Positions 1-5,105 of a stretch of 6,538 nucleotides of DNA are shown here, piece after piece. The DNA comes from an alpha proteobacterium 3107 (GTDB taxonomy: Bacteria > Pseudomonadota > Alphaproteobacteria > Rhodobacterales > Rhodobacteraceae). Position numbers and translations under genes: made by a program. The stretch covers positions 1 through 6,538 of the forward strand of contig JPPB01000008.1 of NCBI GenBank assembly GCA_001483205.1. The letters are read 5' to 3'. Numbering within the stretch: position 1 is the first letter of the stretch; the number at the start of each line of letters is the position of its first letter. The notes under the pieces were generated by a model. That model was not told the origin of the DNA and did not search any database. It worked only from the letters and a program-made list of their open reading frames with translations.

Positions 1-15
1 GCCCGGCGGAAGCGA

Positions 16-44
16 AGCGCCCGCCATGGGGCGGGGCGGGCGCT
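16..44. repeat. Inverted repeat (hairpin I, 10-bp arms)
   Basis: AGCGCCCGCC (16-25) is perfectly complementary to GGCGGGCGCT (35-44), with a 9-nt loop. It sits about 120 nt beyond the icd stop and abuts a second hairpin at 45-64. No T-run follows on either strand, so it is not a classical intrinsic terminator. It could be a 3'-end stabilising structure or part of a bidirectional termination region; that role is inference. Confidence 0.6.
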
Positions 45-64
45 GCCCGGTCTTGCGACCGGGC
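45..64. repeat. Inverted repeat (hairpin II, 8-bp arms)
   Basis: GCCCGGTC (45-52) and GACCGGGC (57-64) are perfect complements around a 4-nt loop. Read on the minus strand, the direction of icd transcription, the loop is GCAA, a GNRA tetraloop closed by C-G, so the RNA hairpin should be very stable. There is no downstream T-tract. It lies about 100 nt past the icd stop and its right arm overlaps the first bases of the repeat at 59-90. It may be a transcript-end or processing structure for icd. Confidence 0.6.
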
Positions 65-90
65 GGGACGGGTTGGCCACCGACGCGCCA
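59..90 (+). repeat. 32-bp interspersed direct repeat, copy 1
   Basis: This copy begins CCGGGCGGGACGGGTTGGCC and ends GACGCGCCA. It matches positions 4699-4730 in the same orientation at 30 of 32 bases; the two differences are both transitions (G/A at the 12th base, C/T at the 23rd). It contains TTGGC...GCCAA as a short internal inverted repeat. Both copies are intergenic, which suggests a dispersed intergenic element; I do not recognise a named family. Confidence 0.75.
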
Positions 91-110
91 ATAGGTCAGC
101 AGTGCCCCCC

Positions 111-126
111 CTTATCCGCGGATAAG
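111..126. promoter_or_regulatory. Perfect 16-bp palindrome
   Basis: CTTATCCGCGGATAAG is its own reverse complement. It lies between the repeat copy and the icd stop. Flanking C-runs on both sides do not extend the symmetry. It may be a dimeric-regulator binding site for a gene left of the window, or a short RNA hairpin (CTTATC stem, CGCG loop) after icd. No regulator is identifiable from the sequence. Confidence 0.4.
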
Positions 127-164
127 CCCCGGCCCTCTGCCTCTGCCCCGGCGGGCGGCAGGGA

Positions 165-1379
165 TCACCCGCCAAGCGCCCGGTTCAGGCCCTCATCCAC
201 CTTTTCAAGAAACCCCGTGGTCGTCAGCCATTTCTGATCGGGACCGACCAGAAGCGCCAGATCCTTGGTCATAAAACCGGATTCCACCGTCTCAACGGTA
301 ACACGCTCCAGCGTATCGGCGAAATTCTCCAGCGCCGCATTGCCATCCAGTTTCGCCCGATGCCGCAGACCGCCGGTCCAGGCATGGATCGAGGCAATCG
401 AATTGGTCGAGGTTTCCTCGCCGTTCTGATGCAGGCGATAATGGCGGGTCACGGTGCCATGGGCGGCCTCGGCCTCGACGATCCTGCCGTCCGGGGTCAT
501 CAGTTGCGATGTCATCAGGCCCAGAGACCCGAACCCCTGCGCCACGGTGTCGGACTGCACATCGCCGTCGTAATTCTTGCAGGCCCAGACAAAACCGCCG
601 TTCCACTTCATGGCGCTGGCGACCATATCATCGATAAGCCGGTGTTCATAAGTGATGCCTTTCGCCCGGAAAGCCTGTTCAAACTCTTCTTCATAGACCT
701 TCTGAAACAGCTCCAGAAAACGCCCGTCATATTGCTTGAGGATGGTGTTCTTGGTGGACATATAGACCGGCCAGCCGAGCCTCAGGCCGTAATTCAGGCT
801 GGCGCGGGCAAAGTCGATGATCGACCGGTCAAGATTATACATCGACATAAAGACCCCGGCAGACGGGGCGTCAAACACCTCATGCTCAATCACCTTGCCG
901 TCCGCGCCGGTGAATTTCATCGACAGCTTGCCGGGGCCGGGAAATTTCATATCGGTGGCGCGATACTGATCGCCAAAGGCATGGCGGCCAATGACGATTG
1001 GCCGGGTCCAGCCCGGCACCAGACGCGGCACATTGGCGCAGATGATCGGGGCGCGAAAGACGACGCCGCCAAGGATGTTGCGGATGGTCCCGTTCGGAGA
1101 GCGCCACATCTGCTTGAGGCCGAACTCCTCGACCCGGGCCTCGTCCGGGGTGATGGTGGCGCATTTGACGCCGACGCCGACCTCTCTGATCCGGTTCGCG
1201 GCGTCAATGGTGATCCGGTCTTCGGTGCGGTCCCGTTCCTCGATCCCCAGATCATAATAGAGCAGGTCGATGTCCAGATAGGGCAGGATGAGCTTTTTCC
1301 TGATGAAATCCCAGATGATCCGGGTCATTTCATCGCCGTCAAGCTCGACAACGGGGTTTTCAACCTTGATCCTGGTCAT
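165..1379 (-). CDS. icd: NADP-dependent isocitrate dehydrogenase
   Basis: This 404-residue cytosolic TCA-cycle enzyme converts isocitrate and NADP+ to 2-oxoglutarate, CO2 and NADPH. It belongs to the eukaryote-like homodimeric type common in Alphaproteobacteria and matches human IDH1 over nearly its whole length. The substrate segment [12 protein letters not shown] (94-105) contains Ser94, Asn96 and Arg100, and Arg109, Arg132, Tyr139 and Lys210 are all present. The metal-binding aspartates appear in LIDDMVA (Asp250) and YDGDVQSD (Asp273, Asp277). [11 protein letters not shown] (305-315) carries Arg312 and His313 for the NADP 2'-phosphate. The start is supported by AAGAGG at 1386-1391, 6 nt upstream, and by the family-typical N-terminus [16 protein letters not shown]. 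The gene is complete, with no disruption seen. It is separated from the upstream minus-strand operon by 135 bp and probably has its own promoter. Confidence 0.97.
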   Translation of the reverse strand: MTRIKVENPVVELDGDEMTRIIWDFIRKKLILPYLDIDLLYYDLGIEERDRTEDRITIDAANRIREVGVGVKCATITPDEARVEEFGLKQMWRSPNGTIRNILGGVVFRAPIICANVPRLVPGWTRPIVIGRHAFGDQYRATDMKFPGPGKLSMKFTGADGKVIEHEVFDAPSAGVFMSMYNLDRSIIDFARASLNYGLRLGWPVYMSTKNTILKQYDGRFLELFQKVYEEEFEQAFRAKGITYEHRLIDDMVASAMKWNGGFVWACKNYDGDVQSDTVAQGFGSLGLMTSQLMTPDGRIVEAEAAHGTVTRHYRLHQNGEETSTNSIASIHAWTGGLRHRAKLDGNAALENFADTLERVTVETVESGFMTKDLALLVGPDQKWLTTTGFLEKVDEGLNRALGG

Positions 1380-1455
1380 GTCCGGCCTCTTTTGCGGGAA
1401 TCGGGGTTTGCCGCCTTCTAGCGGAATTGTCCCGGCGGGGGAAGGTGGTATGCGG

Positions 1456-1465
1456 ATGTATACAT
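1456..1465. promoter_or_regulatory. 10-bp palindrome in the icd upstream region
   Basis: ATGTATACAT is a perfect palindrome centred about 80 nt upstream of the icd start. It is AT-rich in a GC-rich setting. Read on the minus strand, TATACA within it could serve as a -10 element (4 of 6 to TATAAT), but no convincing -35 lies at the right distance. It is therefore a candidate icd promoter or operator only. Confidence 0.3.
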
Positions 1466-1478
1466 GATTGGCGGGATG

Positions 1479-1509
1479 AAAAAGACCCCCCGCCTGATCA
1501 GCGCGGCGG
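1479..1509 (-). terminator. Putative intrinsic terminator of the ccmI-ruvX-DUF1289 operon
   Basis: On the minus strand, CCGCC and GGCGG (1505-1509 with 1490-1494) form a 5-bp GC stem with a 10-nt loop. It starts within a few bases of the DUF1289 stop codon and is followed by GGGGTC and a run of five T. Position and T-run fit a rho-independent terminator, but the stem is short and several bases separate it from the T-run. It would separate the operon from icd. Confidence 0.45.
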
Positions 1510-1514
1510 CCCCA

Positions 1515-1745
1515 TCACTGCCGCAGCCGTGCGGCCCGCCCGCCCCGCCGCCGGGCAAGACGCGGGGCGCGCCCCGGCAGTTCCGCCATAATCCGCTCCC
1601 GCTCTTCACCGCTCATCCGCGACCAGTCGCGAATCTCTTCAACTGTCCGCATACACCCGGCACAAATCCGCGCCTCGGAATGGATGACGCAGACCTTGAC
1701 ACAAGGCGACCGGATTTCGTCACGTTTCCAGACATCATCGGACAT
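1515..1745 (-). CDS. DUF1289 family small cysteine-motif protein
   Basis: This 76-residue protein of unknown function carries the DUF1289 signature SPCxxxC-x8-CxxC: Cys15, Cys19, Cys28 and Cys31, in SPCVKVC and ICAGC. The motif looks like a small metal-binding (zinc or Fe-S) site, but that is inference. WSRMSGEERERIM (41-53) is the typical segment that follows in the family, and the C-terminus (60-76) is strongly arginine-rich. I chose the ATG at 1743-1745 because it lies 7 nt after the ruvX stop and has GGGGTAA just upstream. A longer reading to 1823 would overlap ruvX by 71 bp and add residues unlike the family. It is the last gene of the ccmI-ruvX operon. No signal peptide or membrane segment is seen. 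Confidence 0.85.
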   Translation of the reverse strand: MSDDVWKRDEIRSPCVKVCVIHSEARICAGCMRTVEEIRDWSRMSGEERERIMAELPGRAPRLARRRGGRAARLRQ

Positions 1746-1752
1746 GGCGGCC

Positions 1753-2226
1753 TTACCCCTGACCCAAATGCGCCAGACGATCCAGCGCACCCTGCAAGAT
1801 ATACCCTGCCGCCACATGATCAATGACCTCGGCGCGACGTTTGCGTGTCGTATCCGCCTCCAGCAGTGCCCGCTCGGCGGCGACGGTGGACAGGCGCTCG
1901 TCCCAGAAGGTCATGGGCATGTCGGTCAGGTGCCCCAGATTGCGGGCAAAGGCGCGGGCGGACTGGCAACGGGGGCCTTCTGAGCCGTCCATATTGCGCG
2001 GCAGGCCAAGGACCAGCCCGCCGATTTGCCGGTGCGCGAGAATGGCCAGCAGGTGCCCGGCGTCCTGCGTGAACCCCTTGCGGCGGATCGTCTCAAGCGG
2101 CGTCGCCACGGCCCGCAGGGTGTCAGAGACCGCAACGCCGATGGTCTTCGTGCCCAGATCAAGCCCCGCCAGTGCCGAGTGGTGCGGCAGGGCGGCAGCG
2201 AAATCCTCGATCCGTGCGTATGTCAT
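1753..2226 (-). CDS. ruvX: RuvX/YqgF family Holliday junction resolvase-like nuclease
   Basis: This 157-residue cytosolic protein has the RNase H-like fold of the YqgF/RuvX family. Members are annotated as putative Holliday junction resolvases and are also implicated in 16S rRNA processing. The motifs are in order: GLDLGTKTIGVAVSD (21-35, catalytic Asp23), VLGLPRNMDGSEG (72-84), WDERLSTVAAE (108-118, acidic pair Asp109/Glu110), and DHVAAGYILQ (136-145, Asp136). Length is normal, and all expected acidic residues are present. Its ATG overlaps the ccmI stop in an ATGA arrangement, with GGGAG at 2234-2238 seven nt upstream, indicating translational coupling. The DUF1289 gene follows after 7 nt. 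The exact in vivo substrate (DNA junctions or pre-rRNA) cannot be decided from sequence. Confidence 0.95.
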   Translation of the reverse strand: MTYARIEDFAAALPHHSALAGLDLGTKTIGVAVSDTLRAVATPLETIRRKGFTQDAGHLLAILAHRQIGGLVLGLPRNMDGSEGPRCQSARAFARNLGHLTDMPMTFWDERLSTVAAERALLEADTTRKRRAEVIDHVAAGYILQGALDRLAHLGQG

Positions 2227-3203
2227 TCGCCTGCTCCCGCTGCGGTTTCCGGCGGGGTGTAACGGACACCCGCGCGCCGGGCGACCTGTTCAATGCGGGC
2301 GCGGACCGGCCCTGTCCACGGGGCATCGGGCGGGCTGTCCTGCAAAAGCGCCGCCCACAGCCGGAAGGCCAGATCGGGCCGCCCGGTCTGCAACAGCATC
2401 AGACCATAGTGATAGCGCGCGGTGCCGTGTTCCGGGTCAATCGCCAGCGCCTGTTCAAGGGCCTGTTCCGCCTCGGGCGACACATAGCCGCCCGCCGCCA
2501 GGATCAGCAACTCGGCATAATCCGCCCGGTCCGTTGCGGTGGTCGCCGCGCCCTTCAGTGCCAGCACCCGCGCTTGTGCGGCATGAGCGGCGGCAAAGCG
2601 GCCCAGTTGCGCCTCGCTCCGGGCAAGCAGGGTGTGGCCGGCAAGGTCATCGGGGCGTCGGGCGACGGCATCCCGCAGCCGGGTGATGAGCGCCTGATGC
2701 TCCGGCGACGGGCGGGTTTGCGACGGCGGGATCAGTGCCTCGGCGGTGGCCTGAGCGGGGCGGGTGGCGCGCGCCTGTTCCGCCGCCGCGATCCGGGCCT
2801 CAAGCGGCATGTCGGGAAAGCCCGGCGCGCCCAGATGCAGATAGGCGATCATCGCGCCCCCCGTCAGCAGGATGGCAAGCAGACCGAGCATCGAAAGGGT
2901 GACGGGTTTCGGCGGCCCGAACTGTTTGTCCGTCATGCGGGCGGCGGCATCCGCATCCGCGGCCAGCAGGCGGCGCGAAATCTCGATCCGCGCGTGGTCG
3001 GTCTCGGCCCCGGCAATCAGGCCCCGCGCCCGGTCGCGCTCTAACTCGCGAAGCTGGTCGCGATAGATCTGTGCGTCGGGGCCTGTATCGGGCTGTGCCT
3101 GTGCCTGCCCCTCTGCCTCTGCCGTATTGCCACGCAGAACCGCCCGCACCAGAAGCGCGGTCACAAGCAGGCTGAGCCCGGTTGCGGCAATCCAGAACCC
3201 CAT
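2223..3203 (-). CDS. ccmI: c-type cytochrome biogenesis protein CcmI
   Basis: This 326-residue inner-membrane protein belongs to the Ccm system I for cytochrome c maturation; in Rhodobacter-type bacteria CcmI holds apocytochrome c for heme ligation by CcmF/CcmH. A first membrane segment lies at about 4-23. The family segment QIYRDQLRELERDRARGLI (45-63) is followed by a predicted helical stretch to about 90. A second membrane helix spans about 102-122, then comes GAPGFPDMPLEARI (125-138). A periplasmic TPR-like region occupies about 168-290 (for example QALAIDPEHGTARYHYGLMLLQTGRPDLA). The start at 3201-3203 is set by AGGAGA (3209-3214) and by placing the membrane helix at the N-terminus; upstream extension to 3512 would read antisense into soxB. 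It is first in the operon and overlaps ruvX by 4 nt. No other ccm genes are in the window, so this copy is apart from a main ccm cluster or that cluster lies elsewhere. Confidence 0.92.
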   Translation of the reverse strand: MGFWIAATGLSLLVTALLVRAVLRGNTAEAEGQAQAQPDTGPDAQIYRDQLRELERDRARGLIAGAETDHARIEISRRLLAADADAAARMTDKQFGPPKPVTLSMLGLLAILLTGGAMIAYLHLGAPGFPDMPLEARIAAAEQARATRPAQATAEALIPPSQTRPSPEHQALITRLRDAVARRPDDLAGHTLLARSEAQLGRFAAAHAAQARVLALKGAATTATDRADYAELLILAAGGYVSPEAEQALEQALAIDPEHGTARYHYGLMLLQTGRPDLAFRLWAALLQDSPPDAPWTGPVRARIEQVARRAGVRYTPPETAAGAGE

Positions 3204-3257
3204 GTCATTCTCCTGGTGGTCAGGCGCATACCTACAGGCGAAAGGCGGCGGCGGAAA

Positions 3258-3278
3258 GGGGCGGAACTGTCGCGCCCC
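3258..3278. repeat. Inverted repeat in the ccmI/soxB divergent region
   Basis: GGGGCG (3258-3263) and CGCCCC (3273-3278) pair perfectly across a 9-nt loop, with AAA before the left arm and AAA after the right arm. It lies 55-75 bp upstream of the ccmI start. It could be an operator for either divergent gene, or a 5' UTR hairpin of ccmI. In this GC-rich region a 6-bp match can also arise by chance. Confidence 0.25.
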
Positions 3279-3301
3279 AAAGGGACGACCCGCCCGCATG
3301 A

Positions 3302-3424
3302 AACGCCGGGGATGTCGCATATCCGGCAAAATACGGCGTTGAAAGGAACGGGTGCAATTCCCGTCCGGTTCATTACACTGTCGGCGGGATTGCCTGCCCG
3401 CCACCGACCGGAGTCGAGACCCGC
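3302..3424 (+). ncRNA. Candidate structured soxB leader, cobalamin-riboswitch-like
   Basis: Several elements match the order of conserved cobalamin aptamer blocks. GAAAGGAA (3341-3348) resembles the AAAGGGAA block. ACGGG/CCCGT (3349-3353 with 3360-3364) closes a TGCAATT loop like the P5 hairpin. ACTGT (3377-3381) recalls the AACTGT block. AGTCGAGACCCGC (3412-3424) resembles the B12 box AGTCAGGAGACCTGC but lacks two bases. A GGCGGG/CCCGCC hairpin (3383-3388 with 3397-3402) lies between. TCCGGT (3364-3369) can pair with ACCGGA (3407-3412), which covers the only Shine-Dalgarno-like sequence, CGGAG (3409-3413), 11 nt before the soxB ATG. A 5' hairpin, AACGCCG/CGGCGTT (3302-3308 with 3334-3340), precedes it. 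The peripheral P7-P11 arms of class I aptamers are absent, so a compact or degenerate form would be needed. An FMN-aptamer relation is the alternative, because GGGTGxAATTCCCG is shared. Assignment is by eye from remembered consensus. Confidence 0.4.
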
Positions 3425-4672
3425 ATGAGACGCTACTCTGTCTTTGCCATTGCCCGCGAGGCCCTGCGCCACCATCAGGGATGGGGCCGCGCCTGGCGCG
3501 CGCCCGAACCAAAATCGCGCTATGACGTGATCATTGTCGGCGCGGGCGGTCACGGGCTGGCCACCGCCTATTACCTGGGCAAAAACCACGGCATCCGAAA
3601 CGTGGCGATTCTGGAAAAGGGCTGGCTGGGCGGCGGTAATACCGGGCGCAACACCACCATCATCCGGTCGAACTATCTGCAAGACCCCTCTGCCGCGCTC
3701 TATGAAAAGGCGCGCTCACTCTACGAGTCGCTGTCGCAGGAACTGAACTACAACATCATGTTCAGCCCGCGCGGGGTGATGATGCTGGCGCAGACCGAGC
3801 ACGAGGTTCGGGGCTATCGGCGCACGGCGCGGGCCAACGCCCTGCAAGGGGTGGAAACGGAATTTATCGGCCCGCAGCGGGTCAAAGAGCTGTGCCCGAT
3901 AATGAATGTCTCCGGCCCGCGCTATCCGGTTCTGGGTGCGCTCTGGCAGCCGCGCGGCGGCACGGCGCGCCATGACGCGGTGGCGTGGGGCTATGCACGG
4001 GCATGTTCGGACATGGGCATGGACATCGTGCAGAAATGCGAGGTGACGGGCATTCGCACCGAACGCGGCAGGGTTGCGGGCGTCGAAACCACCCAAGGTG
4101 CGATTGACTGCGACAAGCTGGCGATTGCGGTTGCCGGGCATTCGGGGCGGCTGGCGGATATGGCGGGGTTTCGCCTGCCGATCGAATCGGTCGCCCTTCA
4201 GGCGCTGGTCTCAGAGCCGATCAAGCCCTGCATGGACGTGGTGGTGATGGCCAACACCGTGCATGGCTATATGAGCCAGTCCGACAAGGGCGAGATGGTG
4301 ATCGGCGGCGGCACCGACGGGTTCAACAACTACACCCAACGCGGGTCTTTCCACCATATCGAGGAAACCGTGCGCGCACTGATCGAGACCTTTCCGATGA
4401 TTTCCCGGCTGAGGATGCTGCGCCAGTGGGGGGGGATTGTGGACGTGACCGGTGACCGTTCGCCGATTATCACCACGACGCCGGTGCAGAACCTGTTTAT
4501 GAATGCCGGTTGGGGCACCGGGGGGTTCAAGGCGATTCCCGGTTCCGGCTGGGCAATGGCGGAGTTGATGGCGAAGGGGGAGCCGGGGCCGCTGGCCGCC
4601 GCGTTCGGCCTTGATCGCTTTGCCGAGGGCCGGTTTATCGACGAAAGCGTGGCGGCGGGGGTGGCGCACTGA
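3425..4672 (+). CDS. soxB: Sarcosine oxidase subunit beta
   Basis: This 415-residue subunit carries the active site of heterotetrameric sarcosine oxidase (SoxBDAG). The enzyme oxidatively demethylates sarcosine in the cytosol to glycine, giving H2O2 and 5,10-methylene-tetrahydrofolate. A DAO-type FAD-binding Rossmann motif, DVIIVGAGGHGLATAYYL, lies at 34-51 with the ribose-binding Glu64. GWLGGGNTGRNTTIIRSNY (66-84) is highly conserved in SoxB. The segment RGGTARHDAVAWGYA (177-191) contains His183, which by family position is the histidine that covalently binds FMN. The C-terminal FAD/substrate region includes WGGIVDVTGDRSPII (about 340-354) and GWGTGGFKAIPGSG (about 364-377). The N-terminus MRRYSVFAIAREALRHHQGW is typical of the family, which supports this start despite a weak SD. 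The gene ends 109 bp before soxD. Length is normal and no key motif is missing. Confidence 0.96.
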   Translation: MRRYSVFAIAREALRHHQGWGRAWRAPEPKSRYDVIIVGAGGHGLATAYYLGKNHGIRNVAILEKGWLGGGNTGRNTTIIRSNYLQDPSAALYEKARSLYESLSQELNYNIMFSPRGVMMLAQTEHEVRGYRRTARANALQGVETEFIGPQRVKELCPIMNVSGPRYPVLGALWQPRGGTARHDAVAWGYARACSDMGMDIVQKCEVTGIRTERGRVAGVETTQGAIDCDKLAIAVAGHSGRLADMAGFRLPIESVALQALVSEPIKPCMDVVVMANTVHGYMSQSDKGEMVIGGGTDGFNNYTQRGSFHHIEETVRALIETFPMISRLRMLRQWGGIVDVTGDRSPIITTTPVQNLFMNAGWGTGGFKAIPGSGWAMAELMAKGEPGPLAAAFGLDRFAEGRFIDESVAAGVAH

Positions 4673-4698
4673 TGACAAACCTCTGCATATTCGCTCAG

Positions 4699-4730
4699 CC
4701 GGGCGGGACAGGTTGGCCACTGACGCGCCA
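4699..4730 (+). repeat. 32-bp interspersed direct repeat, copy 2
   Basis: This is the same-orientation partner of the copy at 59-90, identical at 30 of 32 bases. It lies in the soxB-soxD gap, 26 nt after the soxB stop. It begins CCGGGCGGGACAGGTTGGCC and ends GACGCGCCA. Here the internal symmetry is TGGC...GCCA, because the base after the final GCCA is C rather than A. Outside the 32 bp the flanks of the two copies diverge. Confidence 0.75.
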
Positions 4731-4781
4731 CTATACAAAGGCTTCAATGAAACATTTCCGCCCTGATCCCGGAGGACCGGA

Positions 4782-5105
4782 ATGCTGATGCTCGAATGCC
4801 CCTGTTGCGGCGTGAAGGGGGAGGAAACCGAGTTCACCCCCGGCGGCGAAGCGCATCTGAAACGCCACGGCCCCGGCGCGCCGGACGACGATTTCGAGGG
4901 CTATCTGTTCCGGCGCAAAAACCCCGCGGGCGTGCATTTCGAGCGCTGGCGGCACGCCAATGGCTGCGGCAAGTGGTTCCACGTCGCCCGCTGCACCGTA
5001 ACGCTGGAAGTCTTCGGCACCTACCCCGCGCAGACAACATCGCCACCCGCCGACATCCTGCGCAGGATCAGAAAGAAACGCCCGGATTGGGAGGGCTGGC
5101 GATGA
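4782..5105 (+). CDS. soxD: Sarcosine oxidase subunit delta
   Basis: This 107-residue structural subunit of heterotetrameric sarcosine oxidase carries a zinc site. The ligands match the family: Cys6 and Cys9 in ECPCCG, and His58 and Cys62 in HANGC. Other typical SoxD features are FEGYLFRRKNPAGVHFERWRH (38-58), WFHVARCTVTLEVFGTY (65-81) and a basic RRIRKKRP tail. The start at 4782 has GGAGG at 4771-4775, 6 nt upstream; a second in-frame ATG two codons later is less well spaced. Its stop overlaps the soxA start (ATGA), so soxD and soxA are probably translated in a coupled way. The upstream gap to soxB (109 bp) is longer than expected for such an operon and contains the 32-bp repeat. Confidence 0.95.
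   Translation: MLMLECPCCGVKGEETEFTPGGEAHLKRHGPGAPDDDFEGYLFRRKNPAGVHFERWRHANGCGKWFHVARCTVTLEVFGTYPAQTTSPPADILRRIRKKRPDWEGWR

Noticed and set aside
111..126. DnaA boxes in the 16-bp palindrome
   Set aside because: TTATCC resembles the first half of a DnaA box, but the CACA half is missing and no box cluster or AT-rich region is present.
360..1421. Long plus-strand open frame (353 codons) opposite icd
   Set aside because: It is antisense to a clearly conserved icd, has low-complexity GC-driven composition and matches no family. It is a shadow frame.
1823..2686. Long plus-strand open frames opposite ruvX and ccmI
   Set aside because: The Arg/Pro/Ala-rich composition is typical of antisense GC-rich frames, and the minus strand carries recognisable conserved proteins.
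136..3125. Shared CTCTGCCTCTGCC at about 136-147 and 3111-3123
   Set aside because: The second copy is low-complexity coding sequence for the Glu/Ala/Gln-rich linker of CcmI. The short match is probably coincidence.
3328..3357. Minus-strand promoter for ccmI (TTGCAC, 18 bp, TATTTT)
   Set aside because: Only 3/6 and 4/6 matches to consensus, and it overlaps the stronger soxB leader signal. Too weak to list.
3204..3512. N-terminal extension of ccmI by 103 codons
   Set aside because: The extension runs antisense into soxB and places the first membrane helix internally. The ATG at 3201-3203 has a good AGGAGA ribosome-binding site.
4713..4737. Promoter inside repeat copy 2 (TTGGCC ... TATACA)
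   Set aside because: The spacing is 13 bp, too short for a sigma-70 promoter, and the -35 match is poor.
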